The notes: generated by a model not told the origin, from the letters alone. Shown: positions 39,712-50,088, counted from the first letter of the stretch. The stretch is DNA of 64,000 bases from Cupriavidus pauculus (GCF_002858765.1 NZ_PJRP01000005.1:66087-130086); one strand, 5' to 3'. Program-made: numbers and translations.

Positions 39712-40002
39712 ATGGCCGCCGGCCTTATCATCGCGTACGTCGACGTGACGGATCCCCAGCAATACGAGCAGTACAAGGTGCTTTCCACGCGGGCCATGCG
39801 GGCCCACGGCGCGGAAGTGCTGGTGCGGGGCGGCAAGACCGAGCCGCTCGAGGGGCAATGGGCGCCGACGCGCGTGGTGGTGCTGAAATTCCCGAGCTAC
39901 GAGGCTGCCAAGGCCTTCTACGCCAGCGAGGAATACCTGGCGGCCCGCCAATCCCGCGAGCATGCTGCAAAGATGAACATGATCGTCGTGGAAGGCGTCT
40001 GA
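39712..40002 (+). CDS. DUF1330 family protein
   Basis: This 96-residue alpha+beta dimeric-barrel (ferredoxin-like) protein starts MAAGLIIAYVDVTDPQQYEQYK and carries the family signature GGKTEPLEGQWAPTRVVVLKFPSYEAAKAFY. The function is not established; the fold is shared with small monooxygenase-like proteins. GGAG lies before the ATG. It sits between kdsA (134 bp upstream) and eno (63 bp downstream), as commonly seen in this group. Confidence 0.9.
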   Translation: MAAGLIIAYVDVTDPQQYEQYKVLSTRAMRAHGAEVLVRGGKTEPLEGQWAPTRVVVLKFPSYEAAKAFYASEEYLAARQSREHAAKMNMIVVEGV

Positions 40003-40029
40003 GACTTCCACCCGTCATCTGGCACGTAG

Positions 40030-41355
<1,326 letters not shown>

Positions 41356-41400
41356 TACCCTGAGCCTGCCGTCGGCCCACGCTGTCGGCAAGCCAACGAA

Positions 41401-41436
41401 AAACGCCGCCTCCGGTTCGCCGGGGCGGCGTTTTTT
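41401..41436 (+). terminator. Terminator of eno with UUCG tetraloop
   Basis: The outer stem ACGCCGCC (41403-41410) pairs with GGCGGCGT (41424-41431). The inner stem CCGG/CCGG carries a TTCG tetraloop and one bulged T. Six T residues follow. It lies about 45 nt after the eno stop. Confidence 0.9.
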
Positions 41437-41595
41437 GCTATCTGGTGTGGCGATTGTGCCGATATTGGCTGCCGGACGCACCGTTGTTGCGCTTTGTAGC
41501 GTCTTTTGTTTTGCAATCTGCCGCCGCATGATGGATCATTGGTGCCCATCGGAAACCTCCGACCACGCCATCTTCCCGTTGCGCCTTTTGCCCCA

Positions 41596-41937
41596 ATGCG
41601 CCTGATTTCCCTGCTGTTGTTCGTGCTGTTGCTGGCCATTCAGTACCCGCTCTGGCTGGGCAAGGGCGGCTGGCTGCGCGTCTGGGACCTGAATCGCCAC
41701 GTGGGTGAGCAGGTGACGCACAACCAGGCGCTGAAACTGCGCAATGCCAAGCTCGAAGGGGAAGTGAAGGATCTGCAGGATGGCACGGGTGCCATCGAGG
41801 AACGCGCCCGCTACGAGCTGGGCATGGTCAAGGACGACGAGGTGTTCGTCCAGTTCGTGGCCCCGGCCCCGAAGGTCAGCGCCACGCCGCCGCTGCCGCC
41901 GCCCGCCAATTCCGTCGCCGGACGCGGCGGTCACTAG
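41596..41937 (+). CDS. ftsB: Cell division protein FtsB
   Basis: This 113-residue divisome protein forms the FtsQ-FtsL-FtsB complex. A single N-terminal membrane helix ([20 protein letters not shown]) is followed by a periplasmic coiled coil ([19 protein letters not shown]) and the conserved [15 protein letters not shown] segment. The Pro-rich C-terminal tail is typical of beta-proteobacteria. The ATG at 41596 was chosen so the membrane helix is at the start. Its position after eno is the classical location. It has its own upstream region because of the eno terminator. Confidence 0.93.
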   Translation: MRLISLLLFVLLLAIQYPLWLGKGGWLRVWDLNRHVGEQVTHNQALKLRNAKLEGEVKDLQDGTGAIEERARYELGMVKDDEVFVQFVAPAPKVSATPPLPPPANSVAGRGGH

Positions 41938-42021
41938 ACGTCATCCAGCAGGCGTCATCAGGCATTTTGTCCGGCCGCGCAACGCGGCCGGTATCGTTTT
42001 TGAAGCCGCACGCCGCAAGTA

Positions 42022-42420
42022 TCACCACCAGCCGCCGTACGGATAACCCCCGTAGCCGTACCCCGGGAAGCCGAAGCCTACGCCGGCTCCCCAGCCACCT
42101 CCGCCGCCGCCCCAACCGTTGTAGAACATGTTGACGCTCGTGTTCGGGTAGTACGACGCGCGGCTCCAAGCGGCCGCCGACTGCTGGTTGGCCATCACCG
42201 TGGCCTGTTCCTGAAGGATCTGCTGGTTCAGCGCGCCCAGCCTCTGGCGTTCGGCGTCGTTAAGCGGGGCGGGAGGAATGGCGTGGTCCGGCAACCGTGC
42301 CGTAGCCGGCACGCCGTCGGGGCTGCGCGGCACGGGCGCCGCGCAGCCGGCAATCAGGCTGGCAAGTGCCAGTACGCCGGCCAAGGCAAGGGACGGTCTG
42401 GATCGAATGGTCGCTGTCAT
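42022..42420 (-). CDS. Small Gly/Tyr/Trp-rich lipoprotein
   Basis: This 132-residue protein has a lipoprotein signal peptide and lipobox IAGC (VLALASLIAGCAAP). The mature protein has a short Pro-rich part, a helical AERQRLGALNQQILQEQATVMAN segment, then a C-terminal run of Gly, Tyr and Trp residues (YNGWGGGGGGWGAGVGFGFP and PGYGYGGYPYGGWW). The tail resembles low-complexity surface or adhesive motifs. The function is unknown. The start at 42420 places the lipobox at about position 25. It is downstream of hslO on the same strand. Confidence 0.75.
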   Translation of the reverse strand: MTATIRSRPSLALAGVLALASLIAGCAAPVPRSPDGVPATARLPDHAIPPAPLNDAERQRLGALNQQILQEQATVMANQQSAAAWSRASYYPNTSVNMFYNGWGGGGGGWGAGVGFGFPGYGYGGYPYGGWW

Positions 42421-42551
42421 ATCGGACTCCGTTCGAGCAGCTGAAGAACAAGCATGCCTTTGGACCCGACCACCCGTGTGTGTGGTTCCGCACGGTAGGC
42501 GGACCGATGGTTTTTCCGTCCCCGATCTTCCGAAAAGGGGCGGGTGGTGCC

Positions 42552-43556
42552 TCAATGCTGCTGATTCGCACCCTCGCCGGCGCCGGTAGCCACTGGCGCG
42601 GTGAACAGCTGCGCCGCGTCCACGGGGTCGAACGCGTAGCGCTGGCCGCAGAAATCACAGTGGATTTCCACTTCGCCGCGCTCGGCGATGATGCCTTCGA
42701 TCTCCTCCTGGCCCAGCGTCTGCAGCATGCCCGCCACTTTTTCGCGCGAGCACGAGCACTGGAAGTGCGGTGTCATCGGCTCGAACACGCGCAGGCCGGC
42801 ATTCTGGAGTTCTTCCCAGAACAGGCGGCGCAGCAGGGTTTCCGGCGATTCGGCCAGCAGTTCGTCTTCCTTCAGCGTGGCGCCCAGTTGGCAGGCACGA
42901 TCCCAGGTATCCAGGTCCTGGCCTTCGCCTTCGTCGGTCAGCGCCCCGCCGGTCTCGCCGATCTGCGCCCCGGCCGTGCCGCCATACGACGGCAGCTTCT
43001 GCAGCAGCATGCCGGCCGCCACCTGATCGTTCGACGCCAGCCACAGGCGTGTGTCGAGCTGTTCGGAAGCCTGCATGTAGTGTTCGAGCACCTCGGTCAT
43101 GGTAGCCAGCGGGCCGTGTTCGTCGGCCAGCGGCACGATGCCCTGGTAGGCCTGCTGGCCCGGCAGCTTGTCCTGCGGATCGAGCGTGATGGCGAAGCGG
43201 CCCTTGCCGTGCACGTTCACGAGCTGCTTGAGCGTGGCGTCGTCGGCAATCTCGGCGCCTTCGGCAATCTTGGCCGTGGCGCGCAGCGACAGGTCGGAGA
43301 GGCATTCCACCACCAGCATGCGCACCGGCCCGTCGCCGTGTACCTGCATGACCAGCGCGCCATTGAACTTGAGATTGGCCGACAGGAGCGCCGCGGCCGC
43401 GATCATCTCGCCCAGCACGCGCCGCACCGGCTCCGGATAGGCATGGCGGTTCAACACCTCTTGCCAGGTGGATTCGATGCGGACCAGTTCGCCACGCACG
43501 GGGGCGGCATCGAACAGGAATTTCTGAAGCGTATCGGGATTCGAGGAAGCGGTCAC
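42552..43556 (-). CDS. hslO: Redox-regulated chaperone Hsp33
   Basis: This 334-residue holdase is activated by oxidative unfolding. The zinc-binding switch has the pattern CxC (FQCSCSREK) and CxxC (IHCDFCGQ) near the C-terminus, as in Hsp33. The N-terminal domain carries MVVECLSDLSLRATAK-like and GMLLQKLPSYG strands. It is about 40 residues longer than the E. coli protein, mostly in the N-terminal half and the tail. It is followed by the gamma-carbonic anhydrase gene upstream, 45 bp away and on the same strand. Confidence 0.93.
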   Translation of the reverse strand: MTASSNPDTLQKFLFDAAPVRGELVRIESTWQEVLNRHAYPEPVRRVLGEMIAAAALLSANLKFNGALVMQVHGDGPVRMLVVECLSDLSLRATAKIAEGAEIADDATLKQLVNVHGKGRFAITLDPQDKLPGQQAYQGIVPLADEHGPLATMTEVLEHYMQASEQLDTRLWLASNDQVAAGMLLQKLPSYGGTAGAQIGETGGALTDEGEGQDLDTWDRACQLGATLKEDELLAESPETLLRRLFWEELQNAGLRVFEPMTPHFQCSCSREKVAGMLQTLGQEEIEGIIAERGEVEIHCDFCGQRYAFDPVDAAQLFTAPVATGAGEGANQQH

Positions 43557-43601
43557 GGTTCTGTCTAGCGGTTAAGTCGGCGGATCGGCGGGACGGGGCG
43601 G

Positions 43602-44126
43602 TCAGCCGATACGCTTGAGTTCGGTCTTGTACACGGCCTGCCGCTTCGCATACGTTTCGGCGTTGCGATAGAGGTTGGCCACGTCGGCATCGGTCAGTTC
43701 GCGCACCACCTTGGCGGGCGCGCCCAGGATCAGCGACCGGTCCGGAAACACCTTGTTCTCGGTGATGACGGCGCCGGCGCCAACCAGGCATTCCTTGCCG
43801 ATCACGGCGCCATTGAGCACCACGGCCTGGATGCCGATCAGCGAGCCTTCACCCACGGTGCAGCCATGCAGCATGGCCTGGTGGCCCACGGACACCTTGT
43901 CGCCCAGCGTCAGCGGACGGCCCGGATCGGTGTGCAGCACCGAGCCCTCCTGGATGTTGGTGTCTTCGCCCACCACGATCGGCTCGTTGTCGCCGCGAAT
44001 CACCACACCCGGCCAGGCGCTGGCACGCGCCTTGAGCGTCACGTTGCCGATGATGGTGGCTTCCGCCGCCACGTAGGCATCTTCGTGGATTTTCGGGGCG
44101 GTATCGCCGAGCTGGTAAAGCGCCAT
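43602..44126 (-). CDS. Gamma-carbonic anhydrase family protein
   Basis: This 174-residue left-handed beta-helix protein is built from hexapeptide repeats ([21 protein letters not shown] and later [14 protein letters not shown]). H65, H82 and H87 are in HTDPGRP and [10 protein letters not shown]; they match the three zinc ligands of gamma-class carbonic anhydrases (YrdA/PaaY/CamH type). Activity cannot be told from sequence, as many members have none. It is upstream of hslO and co-directional with it. Confidence 0.88.
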   Translation of the reverse strand: MALYQLGDTAPKIHEDAYVAAEATIIGNVTLKARASAWPGVVIRGDNEPIVVGEDTNIQEGSVLHTDPGRPLTLGDKVSVGHQAMLHGCTVGEGSLIGIQAVVLNGAVIGKECLVGAGAVITENKVFPDRSLILGAPAKVVRELTDADVANLYRNAETYAKRQAVYKTELKRIG

Positions 44127-44257
44127 GGGGTCTCCTGCTGAATGTGCGTAATTGGGGATGGCCGCGCGGATTAAAAGAGCCCGCTGAACGGGCCGGCCCG
44201 GGACAAGCCTTGGGGCGGGCGGGGCTCTACAATGGCGGCTTCCCGAATTTTACGCCT

Positions 44258-45142
44258 ATGCCAGTGATCGCACCCGCCGACATCGCGCCCTCGCCACTTG
44301 TCGAGCCCACGCCAGGGTCAACTGCCGCGCCCGTTTCCGCACGCCAGCGCGCGCTGGCCATGCTGTGCATGACCGATGCCCGGGCCAAGGCCGCGGCGGC
44401 ACGCGCCCTGTATGCCGCGCTGCTGACCGGTACGGATACCGTAGTCGATCCCGATGAAAGCCTTGTGGCGGTGCCGGGCGCGGTGCCCGGCCGTCCCGCG
44501 CGCCCCGAACTGGTGCCGCCGATGCGCGTGGAGCGGCGCCGGTCGATCCATACCACCGCCGGCCGCGCCAACATGATCCACGCGCTGTGCCATATCGAGT
44601 TCAACGCGATCAACCTGGCGCTGGATGCCGCCTGGCGCTTTTCCGGCATGCCGGCCGAGTACTATCGCGACTGGCTGCGCGTGGCCGACGAAGAGGCCTA
44701 TCACTTCACATTGCTGGCCGATCACCTGGCAACGCTGGGTGCCACCTATGGCGATTTTCCGGCCCACAACAGCCTGTGGGAGATGACCGACAAGACGGCG
44801 GGCGACGTGCTGGCGCGCATGGCGCTGGTGCCGCGCACGCTGGAAGCGCGCGGGCTCGATGCCTCGCCGCCGGTGCGCGCCAAGCTGGCCGATGCCGGCG
44901 ACGAAGCCGCCGCGGCGATCATCGATATCATCCTGCGCGACGAAGTGGGCCACGTGGCCATCGGCAACCACTGGTATCGCTGGCTCTGCACCCAGCGCGG
45001 GCTGGAGCCCGTGGCCACCTATGCGCAGCTGGCCGAACAGTACAAGGCGCCGAAGCTGCGCGGCCCGTTCAACCTCGACGCCCGCCGGGCGGCAGGGTTC
45101 GACGAGGATGAACTGGCCTGGCTGGAGGCCTCGGCCGGCTGA
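44258..45142 (+). CDS. DUF455 ferritin-like protein
   Basis: This 294-residue helical protein of the DUF455 (COG2833) family has a ferritin-like di-iron pattern. Candidate ligands are the Glu and His in ALCHIEFNAIN, the ADEEAYHFTLL motif and DEVGHVAIGNHWY. The fold resembles MiaE-type tRNA-modifying oxygenases, but no reaction is known. The first 40 residues are Ala/Pro-rich. I chose the ATG at 44258, since the frame to 44144 adds 38 residues of unlikely coding. It is divergent from the gamma-carbonic anhydrase gene. Confidence 0.85.
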   Translation: MPVIAPADIAPSPLVEPTPGSTAAPVSARQRALAMLCMTDARAKAAAARALYAALLTGTDTVVDPDESLVAVPGAVPGRPARPELVPPMRVERRRSIHTTAGRANMIHALCHIEFNAINLALDAAWRFSGMPAEYYRDWLRVADEEAYHFTLLADHLATLGATYGDFPAHNSLWEMTDKTAGDVLARMALVPRTLEARGLDASPPVRAKLADAGDEAAAAIIDIILRDEVGHVAIGNHWYRWLCTQRGLEPVATYAQLAEQYKAPKLRGPFNLDARRAAGFDEDELAWLEASAG

Positions 45143-45178
45143 TCGTCTGATCGTCAGGTCGGCGTACCTGATTGCCGC

Positions 45179-46915
45179 CTAGCCTGCCTGGCTGTCCGAC
45201 TGCTGCGCGCGTTCCTGCTCCATCAGCCGCAGTACACGGCGCTGGATCTTGCCCGTGGTGGTCATCGGCAACTGGTCGATGAATTCAATGGCCTTCGGGT
45301 ATTCGTACGGCGCCAGCTGGCCGCGCACATGCCGCTGCAGTTCGGCCACCAGCGCCGCATCGTTGTCGAACGACCGCGCCACGGCGGGCGTCAGCACGAT
45401 GAACGCCTTGACGATGGCCCCGCGCTCGGGGTCCGGCGACGGCACCACGGCGCAGTTCGACACCGCCGGATGCTTGAGCAGGCAGTTCTCGATCTCGCTC
45501 GGCCCGATCCGATAGCCCGATGACTTGAACACGTCGTCGGCCCGGCCCTGATACCAGAGATAGCCCTCGGCATCCATGCGTGCCAGGTCGCCGGTGCGGC
45601 ACCAGCGCAAGCCGTCGGATTCCGAATATTTGCCGGCCGTGGCGGCTTCGTTCTTCCAGTAGCCCAGGAAGAACACGGGGTCGGGGTGGCCATGGATGTC
45701 GGTGGCACAGACGGCCACCTCGCCATCTTCGCCCGGTGCGCACGGGCGCCCCTCATCGTCGATCACGGCCACGCGGTGGCCCGGATAGGGGCGGCCCATC
45801 GACCCCGGCCGCGCCGGCCAGCCCAGATGGTCGTCGTCGTACTGCGCCGTGCAGTTGCCGACGATGTAGTTGATCTCGGTCTGGCCGAACATTTCGTTGA
45901 CGATCACGCCCAGCGCGTCGCGGCACCACGTGAACACGGTCTCGCCCACGGCCTCGCCCGCGCTCATGATGGCGCGCAGCTTCAGATCGTATTTTTCCGA
46001 TGGCGCCGGGCAGGCCTTCATCATCTGCTTGAGCGCGGTCGGGAACAGGAAGGTGTTGGTCACCCCGTAGCGTTCCAGCAATTCAAAGGCGCGATCCGCC
46101 GTAAAACGGCCCTGGTAGCCGACGATCGGGTGGCCGAAGTACAAGGCCGGCATCAGCGCATCCCACAGCCCGCCGGTCCAGGCCCAGTCGGCGGGGCTCC
46201 AGAACACGTCGCCATCCTGCGGATACCAGTTCTGCGAGCAGACAAAGCCGGTCAGGTTGCCGATCAGCGCGCGGTGCGGAATCAGCGCGCCCTTGGGCGG
46301 CCCCGTGGTGCCGCTGGTGTAGATCAGCACCGCGGCTTCATCGGCCTTGGTCTGCTCGGCCGTGAAATCGGGCAGTTGCGCCGCCAGCAGGGTGTCCCAG
46401 TCCAGGTCGCCACGGCCCGTGGCCTCGCCGGCGCCGATCACTGTCTTGAGCGTCGGACATTCGGGGCGGGCGGCCAGCAGGTTGTCGATCGAGGTTTCGT
46501 CGGCAATGGCCACGCGTGTTTCGCTGTGATCGATCCGGTAGGAAAGCGCCTCGGGGCCGAACAGCATCGACAGCGGCATGGCGATGGCGCCAAGCTGGTA
46601 GACGGCCATGCCGGCGATGACCGTTTCGATGCGCTGGGGCATCACGATGGCCACGCGGTCGCCGCGCTGCACGCCAAGCTCGCGCAGCGCCCGCGACAGC
46701 CGGTTGGCCTCGGCCTGGATATGCGCGTAGGTGTACGACGCGCGCCGGCCATCCTCGTGTTCGGTGTGCACGGCGATGCGGCTGGCCGTGGCCGGGTCGC
46801 GGGCCCAGCGGCCACAGCAGACCTCGGCCAGGTTGAAGAACGCGGGGACGTTCCAGTGGAACGATTCGTGCAGCGCGTGATAGTCGTCACGGCGCGTGGC
46901 CGGCAAGGCGGTCAT
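45179..46915 (-). CDS. Acyl-CoA synthetase (AMP-binding)
   Basis: This 578-residue member of the ANL superfamily activates a carboxylic acid through an acyl-adenylate. Motifs are the P-loop-like YTSGTTGPPKG, MFGQTEINYIVG, GYWKN, the hinge YRIGPSEIE and the catalytic lysine in TTTGKIQRR. It is most like the acyl-CoA synthetases of the ACSM/acetyl-CoA-synthetase-like type, and short or medium chain acids are plausible. The start at 46915 was chosen over 47047, which would run into the divergent promoter region. A palindrome in that region may regulate it together with the hydrolase on the other strand. Confidence 0.88.
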   Translation of the reverse strand: MTALPATRRDDYHALHESFHWNVPAFFNLAEVCCGRWARDPATASRIAVHTEHEDGRRASYTYAHIQAEANRLSRALRELGVQRGDRVAIVMPQRIETVIAGMAVYQLGAIAMPLSMLFGPEALSYRIDHSETRVAIADETSIDNLLAARPECPTLKTVIGAGEATGRGDLDWDTLLAAQLPDFTAEQTKADEAAVLIYTSGTTGPPKGALIPHRALIGNLTGFVCSQNWYPQDGDVFWSPADWAWTGGLWDALMPALYFGHPIVGYQGRFTADRAFELLERYGVTNTFLFPTALKQMMKACPAPSEKYDLKLRAIMSAGEAVGETVFTWCRDALGVIVNEMFGQTEINYIVGNCTAQYDDDHLGWPARPGSMGRPYPGHRVAVIDDEGRPCAPGEDGEVAVCATDIHGHPDPVFFLGYWKNEAATAGKYSESDGLRWCRTGDLARMDAEGYLWYQGRADDVFKSSGYRIGPSEIENCLLKHPAVSNCAVVPSPDPERGAIVKAFIVLTPAVARSFDNDAALVAELQRHVRGQLAPYEYPKAIEFIDQLPMTTTGKIQRRVLRLMEQERAQQSDSQAG

Positions 46916-46960
46916 GCAATTGTCTCCAATGTTCCCGCTCGCTTCGACTGGCCGTTTGGC

Positions 46961-46987
46961 TATAATCCGACAAGCGAACGATCGTTC
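46961..46987 (+). promoter_or_regulatory. Palindromic operator in divergent promoter region
   Basis: GAACGATCGTTC (46976-46987) is a perfect 12-bp palindrome. A perfect TATAAT (46961-46966, plus strand) is ten bases upstream, so the site covers the transcription start of the hydrolase gene. The region also lies upstream of the acyl-CoA synthetase. It resembles TetR-family operators that control fatty-acid genes in beta-proteobacteria, but that link is from memory and not verified. Confidence 0.6.
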
Positions 46988-47061
46988 TATTTTTATCCGG
47001 GCCGCCGCGTGGCCGTGGGCTGCGCGCGCATCAGAAGACCCGGGCACAGAGGGTAGACACC

Positions 47062-47955
47062 ATGACCATCACGGAAACTTCGCGTTCCGAATTTATCACG
47101 CTGCGCGGCCTGCGCACGCACGTGCGCCACTGGGGACAACCCGGCGCGCCCAAGCTGTTCATGTTGCATGGCTGGATGGACGTGGCGGCGTCGTTCCAGT
47201 TCCTGGTCAACGCGTTCCAGCGCGACTGGCATGTGATTGCCATGGACTGGCGCGGCTTTGGCGAGAGCGATTACCCGACCCAGTACCCGGGCACGCGCTC
47301 GTACTGGTTCCCCGATTACGTGGCCGATCTGGAAGCGCTGCTCGACCATTACCAGCCCGACGGGCAGGTGGACCTGGTGGGCCACAGCATGGGCGCCAAT
47401 GTGGTGTGCATCTACGCCGGGGTGCGTCCGGAGCGCGTGCGCCGCGTGGTGGACCTGGAAGGCTTCGGCCTGGCGCGTACCCGGCCAGACCAGGCGCCAG
47501 CCCGCCTGGCGCGCTGGCTCGACGAACTGCGCACGCCGCCCGAACTGAAAACCTACGACAGCGAGGCCGCCGTGGCCGCGCGGCTGCAGAAGACCAATCC
47601 GCGCCTGCCCGACGACCGCGCTGCCTTCCTGGCCGCGCACTGGTCGCGCCGTAATGCAGACGGGCGCTGGGAGATTCTGGGTGACGGCGCGCACAAGATG
47701 ACCAATCCGACGTTGTACCGCATCGACGAGATCATGGCGATCTGGGAAAAGGTGGTGGCGCCGGTGCTGCACGTGGAAGCGCGCGACTCGGCCACGCTGA
47801 AGCACATCGCGCACAAGCAGAGCGTGGAGGAGTTCAAGGAGCGCTTCCGCGCCTTCCCGGACTTCCGCGAGGTGTTCGTCGACGATGCCGGACACATGCT
47901 TCACCACGACCAGCCGCAGGTGGTGGCCGGCCTGATCGAGGACTTCCTGGGTTGA
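47062..47955 (+). CDS. Alpha/beta hydrolase
   Basis: This 297-residue hydrolase has the nucleophile serine in LVGHSMGANV, the oxyanion-hole HGWMD and the catalytic histidine in DDAGHMLHHDQP. An acidic residue in the AR(D/E) region before VEEFKERF is a candidate third member. The family covers esterases, haloalkane dehalogenases and lactonases, and the substrate is unknown. The start MTITETSRSEF at 47062 has a plausible site (GAGGG) upstream. It is divergent from an acyl-CoA synthetase, suggesting a carboxylic acid or thioester substrate. Confidence 0.85.
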   Translation: MTITETSRSEFITLRGLRTHVRHWGQPGAPKLFMLHGWMDVAASFQFLVNAFQRDWHVIAMDWRGFGESDYPTQYPGTRSYWFPDYVADLEALLDHYQPDGQVDLVGHSMGANVVCIYAGVRPERVRRVVDLEGFGLARTRPDQAPARLARWLDELRTPPELKTYDSEAAVAARLQKTNPRLPDDRAAFLAAHWSRRNADGRWEILGDGAHKMTNPTLYRIDEIMAIWEKVVAPVLHVEARDSATLKHIAHKQSVEEFKERFRAFPDFREVFVDDAGHMLHHDQPQVVAGLIEDFLG

Positions 47956-48021
47956 GTCCGGGGTTCGGCGATGGTTGCTCCCCTCTGCCATTTCATGGGA
48001 GGGGGCGAAACGCCCAGCCGC

Positions 48022-49089
48022 TCAAGCGTGCGTGAGCTTTTCCTTCAGCGCGGGGTTGTTGCTGGTGTGCATATGCACCAGCTTCTTGTCCGGGAAGGCG
48101 TAGTGATACGCCTTGCGCAGGGCCAGCGCGGCTTCGTGAAAGCCCGACAGGATCAGCTTCTGCTTGTTTGGATAAACGGCGATGTCACCGGCCGCAAAGA
48201 TGCCGCGGCGCGAGGTTTCGTAGGTGGTGGTGTTTTCGATGTGGATGCGGCCGGCGTGCATGTCCAGGTCCCACTGGGCGATCGGACCCGGTTCCGACAC
48301 CAGGCCGTACAGCGCGACGAGTTCGTCGGCGTCGAGGGTGCGGTCGCCGTCGCGCGTCTTGATGCCGGCGTGGGTGAGGGCGCCGCCGTCATCGGTTTGC
48401 AGGCTGCCGAGCATGCCGACCAGGAAATCCATCTCGCCGGCGTCGACGGCCGCGCGCATGGCGGCCACCGAGTGATCGGCGGCGCGAAAGCCTTCGCGCC
48501 GGTGCAGCAGCGTCACGCGCGCCGCTACCTTGCGCAAGGCCAGCGCCCAGTCCAGCGCGGAATCGCCGCCGCCGGCCACGATCACGCGCTTGCCGGCGAA
48601 GCGCGACACGTCGCGCACGGCGTAGTGGACGTGCCGGTCTTCCAGCGCTGCGGCCTCGGGCAGCGACACGCGTTGCGGGGCGAACGCGCCGGCACCGGCG
48701 CAGATCAGCACGGCCGCCACGTCGAAGCGCTTGCCGCCATCGGTGGTCACCAGCAGGCGCGGATGGCCGTCGGCGCTGGCGGTGTCGCTGACCGACTGCG
48801 CGCGCTGGCTGAAGTGCATCGGGAATGCGAACGGCGCGCACTGTTCGAGCAGGCGATCCACCAGTTCCTGCGCCAGGCAGCCCGGCACGGCCGGAATGTC
48901 GTAGATCGGCTTTTCAGGATACAGCTCGGTGCATTGGCCGCCGGCGCGGTCCAGCACGTCGATCAGCTCGCATTTGAGGCCCAGCACGCCGGCCTGGAAC
49001 GCCGCGAACAGGCCCACCGGGCCGGCGCCGACGATCAGCACGTCGGTCTGGATGGTTTTCGGGGTCTGGGAGGCGAGCATGGAGGTCAT
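48022..49089 (-). CDS. NADPH-ferredoxin/flavodoxin reductase, thioredoxin-reductase-like
   Basis: This 355-residue FAD protein is a two-dinucleotide-binding oxidoreductase. The FAD motif is DVLIVGAGPVGLFAAFQAG and the NADPH motif is IVAGGGDSALDWALALRK. The C-terminal GDIAVYPNKQKLILSGFHEAALAL is typical of the TrxR-like ferredoxin-NADP reductases (YumC type), as is the lack of a CxxC redox pair. The start MTSMLASQTPKTIQTDV is at 49089; the longer upstream frame belongs to the antisense of the PHP gene. It is divergent from the PHP gene. Confidence 0.88.
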   Translation of the reverse strand: MTSMLASQTPKTIQTDVLIVGAGPVGLFAAFQAGVLGLKCELIDVLDRAGGQCTELYPEKPIYDIPAVPGCLAQELVDRLLEQCAPFAFPMHFSQRAQSVSDTASADGHPRLLVTTDGGKRFDVAAVLICAGAGAFAPQRVSLPEAAALEDRHVHYAVRDVSRFAGKRVIVAGGGDSALDWALALRKVAARVTLLHRREGFRAADHSVAAMRAAVDAGEMDFLVGMLGSLQTDDGGALTHAGIKTRDGDRTLDADELVALYGLVSEPGPIAQWDLDMHAGRIHIENTTTYETSRRGIFAAGDIAVYPNKQKLILSGFHEAALALRKAYHYAFPDKKLVHMHTSNNPALKEKLTHA

Positions 49090-49170
49090 GGCTGGAAGCT
49101 GAAAAATGCGGTCTGGACAGGCCCCATCATACCTTGCGTGCCGCGGCAATCCGGGCACGCCACCTTTGGC

Positions 49171-49192
49171 GGCAGGGCTAAAAAACCCTGCC
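49171..49192. other. Hairpin next to the start of the PHP gene
   Basis: GGCAGGG (49171-49177) and CCCTGCC (49186-49192) form a perfect 7-bp stem with an A-rich loop. The stem ends one base before the GGGAG ribosome-binding site at 49193. It could affect translation of the following gene or act as a weak terminator. Confidence 0.4.
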
Positions 49193-49203
49193 GGGAGTAG
49201 AAT

Positions 49204-50055
49204 ATGACCATGCAAAATGCCCATGCTATCAACGCCGACCTGCACTGCCATTCCACTGTGTCCGACGGGATGCTGTCTCCGTCCCAGGTGGCCGCACGTG
49301 CGCACGCGGGTGGCGTGGCGTTCTGGGCCCTGACCGATCACGACGAGGTGGCCGGCCAGACCGAAGCCCGCGCCGCGGCGGAAGCGCTGGGCATGCGCTA
49401 TGTGCCGGGCGTGGAGATTTCGGTGACATGGGCCGGGCAGACCGTGCATATCGTCGGCCTGCAGATCGATCCGTCCAACGCCGACCTGATCGATGGCCTG
49501 GCCCGGACCCGCGACGGCCGGGCCCGCCGCGCGCAGGACATTGGCGAGGCGCTGGCGAAGATCGGCATCCACGGCGCCTACGAAGGCGCGCTGCGCCACG
49601 TCGGCAATCCCGACCTGATCTCGCGCACGCACTTTGCGCGCTGGCTGGTGGACGAGGGCCGCTGCAAGACGATTGGCGATGTGTTCAGCGAATACCTGTC
49701 TGAAGGCCGTCCGGGCTTCGTGCCGCACCGGTGGTCCGCCTTGAAGGAAGCCGTGGGCTGGATTCGCGGCGCCGGCGGCATTGCGGTGATGGCGCACCCG
49801 GGTCGGTACAACTACACCGATTTGCAACACGATGCGCTGTTCGACGAATTCACGCAGTTGGGCGGTCGCGGGGTCGAGGTCGTGACCGGCAGCCATACGC
49901 CGGACCAGTTCCGCCGCTACGCCGACGTGGCGCGGCACTATGGCCTGCTGGCGTCGCGCGGATCGGATTTCCACGGTCCCGGCGAGGGCCGGGTGGAAAT
50001 CGGCACGCTGCCGCCGCTGCCGTCCGACGTTACGCCGGTCTGGTACGACTGGTAA
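49204..50055 (+). CDS. rnm: PHP-domain phosphoesterase/RNase AM (YciV/TrpH type)
   Basis: This 283-residue PHP-family metalloenzyme would act on 3',5'-nucleoside bisphosphates and as a 5'-3' exoribonuclease, according to its family. The metal motifs are DLHCHSTVSDG, LTDHDEVAG, PGVEISVTW, AHPGRYN and GSDFHGPGEG. The start is ATG 49204 with GGGAG upstream. It is followed by the YciO-like gene 33 bp later. In E. coli rnm and yciO are also neighbours. Confidence 0.9.
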   Translation: MTMQNAHAINADLHCHSTVSDGMLSPSQVAARAHAGGVAFWALTDHDEVAGQTEARAAAEALGMRYVPGVEISVTWAGQTVHIVGLQIDPSNADLIDGLARTRDGRARRAQDIGEALAKIGIHGAYEGALRHVGNPDLISRTHFARWLVDEGRCKTIGDVFSEYLSEGRPGFVPHRWSALKEAVGWIRGAGGIAVMAHPGRYNYTDLQHDALFDEFTQLGGRGVEVVTGSHTPDQFRRYADVARHYGLLASRGSDFHGPGEGRVEIGTLPPLPSDVTPVWYDW

Positions 50056-50088
50056 GCTGCCCGCCCCGGAAACCCGCCTGCGCCCTCT

